Part shown: one piece after another, positions 37,301 to 46,680 of the stretch
How positions within the stretch are numbered: the stretch's first letter is position 1
How the letters are laid out: each line of letters opens with the position of its first letter
NCBI GenBank assembly: GCA_019245575.1
Contig: JAFARE010000011.1
Span: 1 to 64,000 of the forward strand
Direction: 5' to 3'
DNA from: Candidatus Dormiibacterota bacterium
GTDB lineage: Bacteria; Chloroflexota; Dormibacteria; Aeolococcales; Aeolococcaceae
Length of the DNA: 64,000 nt
Notes under the pieces: model-generated
Told to the model about the DNA's origin: nothing
The model's input: only the letters and a program-made list of their open reading frames with translations
Databases searched by the model: none
Position numbers and translations under genes: made by a program

Positions 37301-37945
37301 GTCATCGCCGACCTGCAGGACCTCGGGTCCGGGTTCAAGCTGGCGATGCGCGACCTGGAGATCCGCGGCGCCGGCAACCTGCTCGGCGAGGAGCAGCACG
37401 GCGACATCGCGGCGGTCGGGCTCGAGCTCTACAACCACCTGCTCGGCCAGGCGGTGACGGCGCTGCAGGGCAAGCCGATCGTCGAATCGCCCGCGCAGGT
37501 GACGGTGGCGCTGCCGCTGGCCGCGTTTCTGCCCGCCGACTACGTCGCCGACGAGCGCCTACGCCTGCGCTGCTACCAGGATCTGGCGGCGTGCGCCACC
37601 GAGACCGACCTCGACCGTCGCTCGCGCGGCCTGGTCGATCGCTTCGGACCGATGCCGGCGGAGGTCGACGCGCTCGTGTACTCGCTGCGCGTCCGCCTGC
37701 TCGCCGCCGCGGCCGATGCGCTGGCGGTGGAGAGCGAGCGCGGCGCTGGCCTCGTCGTGCGCCTGCCCCTCGACCACGGGCTCGACCTGCGCAGCGTGGC
37801 CCGCCAGTTCCGCGACGTCACGGCAACGCCGTCGCAGCTGCACCTGTCGACTGCTCGCGAGTGGCGCGAGGCATTGCTGGCTCTGCTCCGCGAGCTCGGC
37901 CGCCTCGTTCGCGCGCGCGACCGCGGCGCCGCCTCGGTACGCTGA
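34391..37945 (+). CDS. mfd: transcription-repair coupling factor Mfd
   Basis: 1184 residues. UvrB-like N-terminal domains (GDFAVRGGIIDVFGLD), the RNA polymerase interaction domain (QFAPGDLVVHRDHGIGRF, EYMVLEYADSDRLFVPVEHL) and a RecG-type translocase (CGDVGFGKTELALRAAF, IIDEEQRFGV, LSATPIPRTL, GRVGRAGQRAYSY) are followed by the C-terminal D7 domain. Mfd removes stalled RNA polymerase and recruits UvrA; uvrA also lies in this window. GTG start overlaps the pth stop. Element E5 follows the stop. Confidence 0.97.
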   Translation: MTERQESPLAVMARSASVRERLDGVPALASLLQQRSGVLTGVPSGAAGLIAWWLRETSGSTVLIVAADAERAYADCLAWDAGPRTTLFPAADTPPFDRVPPSEEVLRRRMATLAALTAYEPLLVAASPQALLRPTLPPRLVRDGITTMRRGESHSREAFVARLVSLGYRRETAVSTPGDFAVRGGIIDVFGLDRSRPWRAEWFGDEIDDLRVFDPDTQESVARLDEVSVWPARELDLRPETVAHAVREVDALNIDRLRDDVRETWIRDRGHLADGVYDEGADAFFPYLAAVAGATLMDHITDAVVIFAGGKRRLERTARHYAEEITGLLQQEEQRGELPHGGRTGLLDVAAVFARLQELRCYDIAREAEPGADVLANLDWRSAEAFAGRFEPFARAVREGQRGNAAVLVQTRQQHRVEELAAEQELATEDAADFDPASTPLPMSAVLVAAGDLSQGFIAPDAGLHVYTDAELFGVTKRRGSALARGARRVESTSARGARRAATGRAAREAFTLQFAPGDLVVHRDHGIGRFLEMRSVAGEGSAEHEYMVLEYADSDRLFVPVEHLDRVDRYVGGVDSHPSLSRLGSGEWERVKRRVKERTEEVARELLALYSQREAAAGHAYAPDGAWQQELETSFPYEETPDQVLVMEEIKRDMEASRPMDRVVCGDVGFGKTELALRAAFKAAVEGRQVAMLVPTTVLCQQHFLTFQERLAPFPVSVQQLSRFCGDDEIARTLAGLRGGGVDIVVGTHRLLQRDVEFRNLGLVIIDEEQRFGVLQKERFKELRVAVDVLSLSATPIPRTLHMSLAGIRDLSVIQTPPEERQPIKTYVTAREDSLIREVITREMARGGQVFFGHNRVQSIEGEADRVRTLVPEARVQVAHGQMPESGLAAVMRAFSDGTIDVLVCTTIIESGLDIPNANTIVVNDSHRLGLAQLYQLRGRVGRAGQRAYSYLLYPPLRSLTEKADKRLDVIADLQDLGSGFKLAMRDLEIRGAGNLLGEEQHGDIAAVGLELYNHLLGQAVTALQGKPIVESPAQVTVALPLAAFLPADYVADERLRLRCYQDLAACATETDLDRRSRGLVDRFGPMPAEVDALVYSLRVRLLAAAADALAVESERGAGLVVRLPLDHGLDLRSVARQFRDVTATPSQLHLSTAREWREALLALLRELGRLVRARDRGAASVR

Positions 37946-37960
37946 CGCGATGCGTGGACT

Positions 37961-38102
37961 AGCGAGGTCGACACTGCCGCTGCGCGAGAGTCGCGTTCGA
38001 GCCCCGCTGGGGCTCGCCGCTCTCTCTCGGCTCGCCCTGCGCTCCGAGCGCGTTCCGGCTCGCCTCCGAGAAGCTCTCGCTCCGGGCAGTGTCGACCTCG
38101 CT
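37961..38102. repeat. long-hairpin intergenic element E5
   Basis: Arms 37961-37978 and 38085-38102 are perfect 18-bp reverse complements. The core, read on the minus strand, begins CGGAGCGAG, then TCGGAGGCGAGCCGGAACG and GCAGGGCGAGCCGAGA, matching E6 and E7; its inner hairpin is GAGCCCC/GGGGCTC, different from theirs. It lies between the co-directional mfd and mazG genes and ends 20 bp before the mazG ATG. GTTT follows the right arm. Confidence 0.8.
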
Positions 38103-38121
38103 GTTTCACGGGGCTCGCTGT

Positions 38122-39012
38122 ATGCGTGAGGAGGCGGCGGCCGCCCTCAGGGCGCTGAACGAGGTGGTCGAGCAGCTCCGCGCCCCGGGCGGATGCCCGT
38201 GGGATCGCGAGCAGACGCACCGGACATTGCGCCCGTACCTGCTCGAGGAGACGTACGAGGTCCTCGATGCCATCGACAATCGTGGCGATGCCATGCTCCG
38301 CGAGGAGCTCGGCGACCTCCTGCTGCAGGTCCTCATGCACGCGGCGATCGCGATGGAGCGCGACGACGGTTTCGACATCGGTGACATCGCCGAGGTGACG
38401 CGCGCCAAGATGGTGTATCGGCATCCCCACGTGTTCGGCGACACCGCGGTCGGCGGCGCGGCCGACGTCGTTGTCAACTGGGAGAAGCTGAAGCGTGGCG
38501 AGAAGCGGGAGCGACTCTCGCTGCTCGACGGCGTGCCGCACGCAATGCCCGCGCTGGCGTACGCGCACGGTCTGCAGAAGCGCCCTGCGCGCGTGGGCTT
38601 CGACGAGACGCCGTCGGTGCAGGCCGCGCTGGACCGCGTGCGCGATGCGCTGAGCGGCGCCGAGAGAGTGGCCGCGACAGAGCCGGAAGCTGCGGCACGG
38701 GGCCAGGATTGGTCGGTCAGCGAGGGCGAGATCGCGCGTCGCAGCGGGAATGCGACGTCGCACAGCGCGGTCGCCGGTGCGTCGCTGCCATTGGAGGACG
38801 CGGTCGGTGAGCTGCTGTTCCAGGTGGTGGCGCTCGCGCGTCAGCTGCGCGTGAATCCTGAAGAGGCGCTGCGCCGCCGCACGACGATGTTCGGGGATCG
38901 CTTTCGCGCACTCGAAGCGCGAGCCCGCGATGACGGCGTCGACCTGGATGCGCTCGACATCAGCGAGTGGCGCAGACGTTGGCGTGAGGCCGAGATCGCC
39001 GTCGCCGACTGA
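38122..39012 (+). CDS. mazG: nucleoside triphosphate pyrophosphohydrolase MazG
   Basis: 296 residues with two MazG domains. Domain one: GGCPWDREQTHRTLRPYLLE, then EETYEVLDAI and REELGDLLLQVLMHA, the EExxE...ExxD metal-binding set. Domain two: PLEDAVGELLFQVVALARQL with a C-terminal EALRRRTTMFGDRFRALE. It hydrolyses NTPs to NMP and pyrophosphate, clearing aberrant nucleotides. A nonconserved insert of about 40 residues joins the domains. ATG 38122 is the first start after element E5; an earlier frame start at 38089 lies inside the hairpin. Confidence 0.92.
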   Translation: MREEAAAALRALNEVVEQLRAPGGCPWDREQTHRTLRPYLLEETYEVLDAIDNRGDAMLREELGDLLLQVLMHAAIAMERDDGFDIGDIAEVTRAKMVYRHPHVFGDTAVGGAADVVVNWEKLKRGEKRERLSLLDGVPHAMPALAYAHGLQKRPARVGFDETPSVQAALDRVRDALSGAERVAATEPEAAARGQDWSVSEGEIARRSGNATSHSAVAGASLPLEDAVGELLFQVVALARQLRVNPEEALRRRTTMFGDRFRALEARARDDGVDLDALDISEWRRRWREAEIAVAD

Positions 39013-39162
39013 ATCGCGCACAGGCCTTGTCAAAAACAGCCGCTCAACCCATCCTATGCGCACACTCTGCGCGGCGCGACGCGCCTCCACGTCCCAGCAC
39101 ACGTCCTTCCAAGGGTCATCAGCATTCGCCGTCAGCGCGTCCCCACCGACGACCGCGTTCTC

Positions 39163-39573
39163 GTGCGCCGCTTCTGGATGGCGATGCTCGCCCTGCTTTG
39201 CGGCGTGGTCGCGTTCGGCATCTACGGCCAGGCGGCGGAGAGCCATGCGCTCGACACGCGCGTGGCCACGCTGACGCAGCAGAACGCCGCCCTCCAACAG
39301 GCGATCTCCGACCGGCAGCGCGAGATCGTGGAGGCACAGACCGCCGCATGGCTGGTCGAGGAGGCGCGCAAGCTCGGCTACGTCTTCCCGGGCGAGAAGG
39401 TGTTCGTGATCACGCCCAGCGGTGGGGCGCCGCCCTCGGGTGGGGTGAACGCGCCGCTGCCCAGCTTCTCGCCGACGCCGTCACCCACGCCCACGCCGAC
39501 GGCGACGCCCTCCTCACCGCACCCGATCATCATCGGCTCGCCGTCGCCGTCGCCGACACCGACACCGCACTGA
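39163..39573 (+). CDS. FtsB/DivIC-like septum formation protein
   Basis: 136 residues from GTG. A short cytoplasmic lead, one membrane helix (FWMAMLALLCGVVAFGIYG), a coiled coil (VATLTQQNAALQQAISDRQR) and the family's EEARKLGYVFPGEKVFVI segment fit the septum-formation-initiator family, whose members bridge FtsL and FtsQ in the divisome. An added C-terminal tail of Pro/Ser/Thr repeats (SPTPTPTATP and similar) is unlike most members. The 150 bp upstream hold no obvious element. Confidence 0.82.
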   Translation: MRRFWMAMLALLCGVVAFGIYGQAAESHALDTRVATLTQQNAALQQAISDRQREIVEAQTAAWLVEEARKLGYVFPGEKVFVITPSGGAPPSGGVNAPLPSFSPTPSPTPTPTATPSSPHPIIIGSPSPSPTPTPH

Positions 39574-39613
39574 GGGCGCCCGAGGGCTCCCGAGTCGTGG
39601 GGTATCCTTGGCG

Positions 39614-39685
39614 AGCGGCGTGGAGCAGTGGCAGCTCGTCGGGCTCATAACCCGAAGGTCGCCGGTTCGAGTCCGGCCGCCGCAA
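39614..39685 (+). tRNA. initiator tRNA-fMet (CAT)
   Basis: Acceptor GCGGCG (39615-39620) pairs with CGCCGC (39678-39683); position 1 (A) faces A72, the unpaired end that marks bacterial initiators. The anticodon stem ends in GGG/CCC around CTCATAA (anticodon CAT), another initiator hallmark. D-arm GAGC/GCTC and T-arm GCCGG/CCGGC are complete. CCA is not encoded. Confidence 0.93.
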
Positions 39686-39694
39686 ATCCAACCC

Positions 39695-39734
39695 CGGCGA
39701 GAATTCCGCACCCGGCCACCGCGAATTCTCGCCG
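39695..39734 (+). terminator. strong hairpin after tRNA-fMet
   Basis: CGGCGAGAATTC (39695-39706) and GAATTCTCGCCG (39723-39734) are a perfect 12-bp inverted repeat with a 16-nt loop, 9 bp after the tRNA. A second hairpin GGCCGA/TCGGCC is at 39755-39771, followed by a T-rich stretch (39781-39790). Together they probably end the tRNA transcript. The 130 bp between the tRNAs are otherwise relatively A+T-rich with no gene. Confidence 0.6.
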
Positions 39735-39817
39735 CATCAGATGAGCGGGCTGACGGCCGAATGAATCGGCCTTCGCCGGCGGTTTCTATTTAGAGTTTCA
39801 GAATTTCAGCGCTTTAT

Positions 39818-39890
39818 GGCGGTTTAGCTCAGGTGGTAGAGCAGCCGGTTCATACCCGGTATGTCCCTGGTTCGAGTCCAGGAACCGCCA
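39818..39890 (+). tRNA. tRNA-Met (CAT), probably elongator
   Basis: Acceptor GGCGGTT (39818-39824) pairs with AACCGCC (39883-39889), discriminator A. D-arm GCTC/GAGC, anticodon loop TTCATAC in a GCCGG/CCGGT stem, T-arm CCTGG/CCAGG. The loop TTCATAC and fully paired acceptor fit elongator Met. A CAT tRNA directly before tilS could instead be tRNA-Ile2, TilS's substrate, which sequence alone does not fully exclude. Confidence 0.9.
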
Positions 39891-39934
39891 CACCCAGCCT
39901 GGCGCCGCTGCGGCCGGCCGAGCGACAGGCGGCG

Positions 39935-40639
39935 GTGGCGCGGGTCCGCCGCGCCGTGGCGTCCGCCGCCGACCGGCGCGGAGTGCTCAGGGTGGGTGAG
40001 ACGGTGCTCGTCGCCTGCAGCGGCGGCCCCGATTCGAGCGCGCTGCTCGACGTGCTTGCGCGCCTCGCGCCGCCCCGTGGCTGGAGGCTGGCCGTCGCCT
40101 TCGTCGACCACGGGCTGCGTCCCGGGAGTGAGGAGGAGGGACGCCGCGTGCGGGAGCTGGCCGCCGCGCGCGGCCTGCCCTTCTCCGCCGTCCGGCTGAG
40201 CGTCGGCCAGGGGCCGTCGCTGCAGGCGCGCGCGCGCGAAGCGCGCTACGAGGGGCTCACCGGGGTCGCCGCAGCCCTGGGAGCTTCGGCGATCGCCCTC
40301 GGGCACACCGCGGACGACCAGGCCGAGACGGTGCTGATGCGGGCGCTCAGCGCCGCCTCCCCCCGGAGTCTCGTCGCGATGGGAGAGCGGAGCGGACGGC
40401 TGGCGCGGCCCCTGCTGCGCGTGTGGCGCGAGGAGACCGTGGCCTACTGCGGCGCCCTGGGCATCGACCCGGTGGAGGACCCCAGCAACAGCGATCGCCG
40501 CTTCCTGCGCAGCCGCGTGCGCCACGAGCTGCTGCCGGCCCTGGAGGCCGTGTTTCCCGGCGCGCGTCGCCGTCTGGTGACACTCGCAGCCCGTCAGCGA
40601 CGCCTTCTTGACGGCGATGGGGCTTCGCCGGACCCCTGA
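39935..40639 (+). CDS. tilS: tRNA(Ile)-lysidine synthase TilS, short form
   Basis: 234 residues. The PP-loop ATP-binding motif SGGPDS follows VLVACS, and [14 protein letters not shown] and [17 protein letters not shown] are classic TilS segments; the C-terminal substrate domains are absent, as in short TilS proteins. It converts C34 to lysidine in tRNA-Ile(CAT), making it read AUA. The open frame extends left into the tRNA, so I chose GTG 39935, which gives the usual ARVRRAVAS lead; CTG at 39899 or 39908 is possible. It is followed by ftsH, a widespread tilS-ftsH order (often with hpt between, absent here). Confidence 0.9.
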   Translation: MARVRRAVASAADRRGVLRVGETVLVACSGGPDSSALLDVLARLAPPRGWRLAVAFVDHGLRPGSEEEGRRVRELAAARGLPFSAVRLSVGQGPSLQARAREARYEGLTGVAAALGASAIALGHTADDQAETVLMRALSAASPRSLVAMGERSGRLARPLLRVWREETVAYCGALGIDPVEDPSNSDRRFLRSRVRHELLPALEAVFPGARRRLVTLAARQRRLLDGDGASPDP

Positions 40640-40655
40640 TAGACTGGCCAAAGGA

Positions 40656-42569
<1,914 letters not shown>

Positions 42570-42642
42570 CCCAACTCCCACAAACGCATCACCTGCGTCG
42601 TAGAGTCAGGTCCTCTCGATTGCGCGGGGTGAGGGTACGGCG

Positions 42643-43821
42643 ATGGGACCAGGACTCCGGTTGAGCCTGTGGATAGCGGCGCTCGCCGTTCTGCCGGTGG
42701 CAACGGTTTACGCCGTGCCGGCGGCGCCTTCCGGCAGCAGCAGCACGGCGCTGCAGCCGCTCTGCGGCCCACCGGCGCCGGGTGAGGCGGCGTGTGCCGG
42801 GGAGATCCTGGCCGGAGCGTCCGGCAGAGGGTCGTCGACGCCGTCGGGGCTGCGACCGGCCGACCTGCAGCAGGCGTACGCGTTGACGGCTGCCTCCTCG
42901 GCGTATGGCAGCGGCGAGACCGTCGCCGTCATCGTCGCGTACGACTACCCCAATTTCGAAGGCGACCTGGCCACGTATCGCTCGACCTTCGGGCTTACCA
43001 CGTGCACCGTGTCCAGCGGCTGCCTGCGCAAGGTCGATCAGAACGGGGGCACCAACTACCCACAGCCGAACAAGGGCTGGGCCGGCGAAACCGCTTTCGA
43101 CATCGAAATGGTCTCGGCGATCTGTCCCAACTGCCACATCCTGATCGTGGAGGCCGACAATCCGAGCTCGGTCAACCTCGCTCTCAGCGTTGACACGGCG
43201 GCGAAGCTCGGCGCCATCGCCATCTCCAACAGCTACGCGCGGGCCGAGTGGTCCGGCGAGTCGGCGCTCGACGTCCACTACGACCACCCCGGCATCATGA
43301 TCACCGTCGCCTCGGGGAACGGCACGTACTCGATGGGCGCCACCTACCCGGCGTCGTCGCCATATGTGACAGCCGTGGGAGGCACCAAGCTGACCCGGGC
43401 CAAGGCGACGCCTCGAGGCTGGACCGAGGTGGCCTGGGCCAAGACGAGCAGCGGGTGCTCCGCGTACGAGCCAAAACCCGCATGGCAGAACACCGGCCGG
43501 TGCGGCAGCAAGCGCACCGTCACCGACACCTCGGCGGATTCCGTCAACCTGGCCACGTACGACTCGTACGGGCTCGGCGGCTGGAGCCCCTCGTACGGCA
43601 CGAGCGGTCCGACCCCGATGATCGCCGCGGTCTACGCCCTCGCCATCAGCAGTGGCACGCCGGTCCCGAACTACGGCTCCTCGACGTACGCATCCGGCGC
43701 CTCGCTGTTCGACATCACCAGCGGCACGACCGGCTCCTGTGGCAACTACCTCTGCCAGGCCGGTCCCGGCTACGACGGCCCCACCGGCAACGGCACCCCG
43801 AACGGCATCTCCGCGTACTGA
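42643..43821 (+). CDS. secreted S53 (sedolisin)-like serine peptidase
   Basis: 392 residues. A signal peptide (SLWIAALAVLPVATVYA) is followed by a sedolisin-type domain lacking the long pro-peptide of classical members. The catalytic Glu and Asp appear in GETAFDIEMVSAICP (E-x3-D), the oxyanion region reads VASGNGTYS where Asp is more usual, the nucleophile is in SYGTSGPTPM (family GTSxxxP), and the C-terminus has the calcium-site FDITSGTTG and GPGYDGPTGNGTP. Known relatives are acid-active carboxyl peptidases. The Asn-for-Asp change may lower or abolish activity; otherwise the set is complete. Confidence 0.78.
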   Translation: MGPGLRLSLWIAALAVLPVATVYAVPAAPSGSSSTALQPLCGPPAPGEAACAGEILAGASGRGSSTPSGLRPADLQQAYALTAASSAYGSGETVAVIVAYDYPNFEGDLATYRSTFGLTTCTVSSGCLRKVDQNGGTNYPQPNKGWAGETAFDIEMVSAICPNCHILIVEADNPSSVNLALSVDTAAKLGAIAISNSYARAEWSGESALDVHYDHPGIMITVASGNGTYSMGATYPASSPYVTAVGGTKLTRAKATPRGWTEVAWAKTSSGCSAYEPKPAWQNTGRCGSKRTVTDTSADSVNLATYDSYGLGGWSPSYGTSGPTPMIAAVYALAISSGTPVPNYGSSTYASGASLFDITSGTTGSCGNYLCQAGPGYDGPTGNGTPNGISAY

Positions 43822-43822
43822 C

Positions 43823-43843
43823 GCGCGGCGAAGGTAGCCGCGC
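43823..43843 (+). terminator. hairpin after the S53 gene
   Basis: GCGCGGC (43823-43829) pairs with GCCGCGC (43837-43843) over a 7-nt loop, starting two bases after the stop codon. No T-tract. The next 250 bp hold element E6 and the likely promoter of the DUF2520 gene. Confidence 0.5.
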
Positions 43844-43886
43844 AGCACCGGCGGTGCCGGCCGGCTTGATGCCGTTGTGCCAGGCG

Positions 43887-44022
43887 GAGGCGCCCCTGAC
43901 CGGAGCCGGATCGTGTCGGAGGCGAGCCGGAACGACTGACGGCGCAGGGCGAGCCGAGACCCGAGCCGCGGGGCGGCAGCGCCGCTCCGACGGCGTATCC
44001 GGCGAAGTGTCAGGGGCGCCTC
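43887..44022. repeat. long-hairpin intergenic element E6
   Basis: Arms 43887-43900 and 44009-44022 are perfect 14-bp reverse complements. The core (plus strand) has CGGAGC, TCGGAGGCGAGCCGGAACG, GCAGGGCGAGCCGAGA and the inner hairpin region GGGGCGGCAGCGCCGCTCC. It is clearly homologous to E7 (same strand) and E5 (opposite strand). It lies between the co-directional S53 and DUF2520 genes. Confidence 0.8.
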
Positions 44023-44099
44023 GCATCGCCTCGAGCATTAGGCGGCCGACAACATCCGGTGCGGAGCCGGGTACACTGAGCTACACCGCTTGGATCTAT

Positions 44100-44978
44100 A
44101 TGACCGAGACGATGACCACGACGCATGCGGGTGGACGGCCCGCGCTCAGCTTGGTCGGCGCAGGACGCGCCGGCTCGGCGCTCGCAGTGGCACTGGCCGA
44201 GGCCGGCTATCGCGTCGTCGCGATCAACAGCCGCACCGAGGCGCACGCCCGCGAGCTCGCGGCCGTGGTCGGCGCCCGGGTAGTGACGACCGCTCTGGCG
44301 GCTGCCGAAGCGGCCGACGTCACGCTGCTCACCGTGCCCGACGGGGCCATCGCGTCAGTCGCAGCGACCATCGCCGCCACAGGCGCGGCACTCACCGGCC
44401 GCACGATGGTGCATTGCAGCGCCCGGCTCGGGCCCGAGGCGGCCGCCGCCGCGCGGCTGACGGGCGCCGAGCTCGGCGTGCTCCATCCCCTGCAGGCGAT
44501 GTCGGGGCCCGGCAGCGCGGTGCAGCTGCGAGGCGCCTACTTCCGGGTGGAGGGCCCGCCCGCCGTGCGGGCCAACCTGGAGGAGATCGTGGCCGCGCTC
44601 AGCGGCCACGCCGTCAGCGTCGACGCCGCGAACCGCGACCTCTACCATGCCGCCGCCGTGCTGGCGGGCAACGCACCACTCGCGCTCCTGGCCCGGGCGA
44701 CCGCGCTGCTCGAGGCCGCCGGCGTCCCTCGCGAGACCGCGCACGAGGCGCTGGCCCGCCTGCTCGAGGGCGCGGCGGCCAACGCGCGGCGCCAGGGTGC
44801 CGCCGGAGCGCTGACCGGGCCGGTGTTGCGCGGCGACGAGGCGGCGGTCCGCGCGCACCTGGCCGCGCTCGAGCCCTACCCCGAGGCGCGCGCCCTCTAC
44901 GCGCTGCTCACGCAGGAGATGGAGCGGCTCCTGGATCGTCCGGCGCAGGTCCAACCGGGCTCGCTGCGCGTCGCGTAG
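44100..44978 (+). CDS. Rossmann/DUF2520 domain protein, pan-operon associated
   Basis: 292 residues. An N-terminal NAD(P)-binding fold has LSLVGAGRAGSALAVALAEAG (GxGxxG; given in two overlapping parts) and TVPDGAIASVA; the C-terminal DUF2520 domain carries GVLHPLQAMSGP and YHAAAVLAGNAPLALLARA. It starts the run to panB, 9 bp away. DUF2520 genes often sit beside panC. The window has panB, panC and panD but no panE, so this dehydrogenase-like protein is a candidate ketopantoate reductase, an inference from context. TACACT near 44071 is a possible -10; the start ATG has no strong ribosome site. Confidence 0.8.
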   Translation: MTETMTTTHAGGRPALSLVGAGRAGSALAVALAEAGYRVVAINSRTEAHARELAAVVGARVVTTALAAAEAADVTLLTVPDGAIASVAATIAATGAALTGRTMVHCSARLGPEAAAAARLTGAELGVLHPLQAMSGPGSAVQLRGAYFRVEGPPAVRANLEEIVAALSGHAVSVDAANRDLYHAAAVLAGNAPLALLARATALLEAAGVPRETAHEALARLLEGAAANARRQGAAGALTGPVLRGDEAAVRAHLAALEPYPEARALYALLTQEMERLLDRPAQVQPGSLRVA

Positions 44979-44987
44979 AGCGGTTCC

Positions 44988-45791
44988 ATGTCGGTCACGG
45001 TCAAGGACATCCTCGCGGCGAAGCGAGAGGGCCGCCGCTTCGCGATGCTCACGGCGTACGACTATCCGACGGCCCGCCTGGTGGCCGAGGCCGAGGTGCC
45101 GGTCATCCTCGTCGGCGACTCGGTCGGCGACAACGTGCTCGGCTACGCCAACACCCTGCCCGTGACCATGGACGAGATGCTGCACCACGCGCGCGCGGTG
45201 GCTCGTGGCGCTCCCAGCCTCCTTCTGGTGGGCGACATGCCGTTCGGCGCGTACCAGCGCTCGTGCGAGGAGACCGTGATGCACGCCACCGCCTTCCTCA
45301 AGGCGGGCATGCACGCCGTGAAGATGGAGGGTGGTGGCTGGGTGGCCGAGCGCGTCGCCCATCTCACCGAGCGGAGCATCCCGGTGATGGGACATCTCGG
45401 CCTCACGCCGCAGTCGGTCAACGCATTCGGCGGCATGCGCGTCCAGGGCAAGACTGAGGAGTCGCGGCAGCGCATCCTGGCCGACGCCGAAGCGCTGCAG
45501 GCCGCGGGCGCCTTCGCCGTCGTGCTCGAGGGCATCCCGCGCGACCTGGCCGCGACCATCACGAGCACGCTTGCGATTCCCACCATCGGCATCGGCGCCG
45601 GACCGGATTGCGACGGCCAGGTGCTGATCCTGCACGACCTGCTCGGCATCAGCCCACACACGCGGGGCGGCATGCCCAAGTTCGCCCGCGCATACGACGA
45701 CATCGGCGACCGCATCGTCGCCGCCGCCCGCGCCTACGCCGATGACGTCCGCGAGGGCCGCTTCCCCGACGATGCCCACTCGTACCACTGA
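44988..45791 (+). CDS. panB: 3-methyl-2-oxobutanoate hydroxymethyltransferase PanB
   Basis: 267 residues, full length. It adds a hydroxymethyl group from methylene-THF to 2-oxoisovalerate, giving ketopantoate. MLTAYDYPTARLVAEAEVPV, VGDSVGDNVLGYANTLPVT (metal-binding region), KMEGGGWVAE, GHLGLTPQSVN and IGIGAGPDCDGQVLILHDLL segments match the family (each conserved run shown in part). panC starts 20 bp before this gene ends, so translation is coupled. Confidence 0.96.
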   Translation: MSVTVKDILAAKREGRRFAMLTAYDYPTARLVAEAEVPVILVGDSVGDNVLGYANTLPVTMDEMLHHARAVARGAPSLLLVGDMPFGAYQRSCEETVMHATAFLKAGMHAVKMEGGGWVAERVAHLTERSIPVMGHLGLTPQSVNAFGGMRVQGKTEESRQRILADAEALQAAGAFAVVLEGIPRDLAATITSTLAIPTIGIGAGPDCDGQVLILHDLLGISPHTRGGMPKFARAYDDIGDRIVAAARAYADDVREGRFPDDAHSYH

Positions 45792-46677
45792 CCGGCCGCT
45801 GCGGCTGACCACCGCGTCAGAGCTGCGCCGGTGGTCACTGCGCTGCCATGCCGCGGGCATGAGCGTGGGGCTCGTGCCAACCATGGGGGCCCTGCACCGC
45901 GGCCACCTGAGCCTGGTCGCGCGGGCCATGGGCGAGTGCGACCGGGTTGCGGTCAGCATCTTCGTCAACCCACGGCAGTTCGCACCCGGGGAGGACTTCG
46001 AACGCTATCCACGGTCGCCCGAATCCGACCTGGAGGCGCTGGCCGGCGCGGGTGTCCACGCGGTGTACATGCCCGCCGTCGAGGCGATGTACCCGGCGGG
46101 CTTGTCCACCGCTGTCCATGTGACCGGGCCGGTGGGTGAGGGCTTCGAGGCGGACCTTCGGCCGGGCCACTTCCACGGCGTGGCCCTGGTCGTGACCAAG
46201 CTCCTCGTGGCGGCGAGGCCGGATCGTGCCTACTTCGGCCAGAAGGACGCGCAGCAATGCGCGGTCGTCGAACGGCTGGCGCGCGACCTCGACACCGGGG
46301 TGCAGATTGTTGTGTGCCCGACTGTGCGTGATGGTGATGGTCTCGCACTGTCGAGTCGCAACCAGTACCTGAGCGCAGAGGATCGCCGTCGCGCCCTCGC
46401 CATCCCCGCCGGATTGGCTGCTGCGGCAACACGTTTCGAGGCGGGTGAGCGAGGCTCGGCGGCGCTCATCGAGGCCGTGACCGAGAAGCTTCGCGCTGCG
46501 GACGCGACCATCGACTATGTGGCGATTGTCGATCCCGGGACCTTCATGGAGGTCGAAACCGCAAGCCCTGGATGCCAAATCCTGGTGGCTGCTAGAATAG
46601 GAACGACCCGCCTCATCGACAATTTGCGGTTGGGCAGCGATGCGGCGCCGAGTGCGGGGGCGTTCCACACCACCTAA
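45772..46677 (+). CDS. panC: pantothenate synthetase PanC
   Basis: 301 residues. It condenses pantoate and beta-alanine with ATP. The nucleotidyltransferase motif PTMGALHRGHLSLV (HxGH), FVNPRQFAPGEDFERYP, FGQKDAQQ and RDGDGLALSSRNQYL are conserved. The start ATG 45772 lies within the end of panB. The last 15 residues (SDAAPSAGAFHTT) are a family-variable tail. It is 3 bp from panD. Confidence 0.96.
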   Translation: MPTRTTDRPLRLTTASELRRWSLRCHAAGMSVGLVPTMGALHRGHLSLVARAMGECDRVAVSIFVNPRQFAPGEDFERYPRSPESDLEALAGAGVHAVYMPAVEAMYPAGLSTAVHVTGPVGEGFEADLRPGHFHGVALVVTKLLVAARPDRAYFGQKDAQQCAVVERLARDLDTGVQIVVCPTVRDGDGLALSSRNQYLSAEDRRRALAIPAGLAAAATRFEAGERGSAALIEAVTEKLRAADATIDYVAIVDPGTFMEVETASPGCQILVAARIGTTRLIDNLRLGSDAAPSAGAFHTT

Positions 46678-46680
46678 AAG

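Noticed and set aside
37921-38121. A peptide gene reading through element E5 (open frames at 37716-38129 and 38089)
   Set aside because: The sequence is dominated by the inverted repeat and inner hairpin; frames are Arg/Ala-rich and begin in the mfd gene or inside the hairpin.
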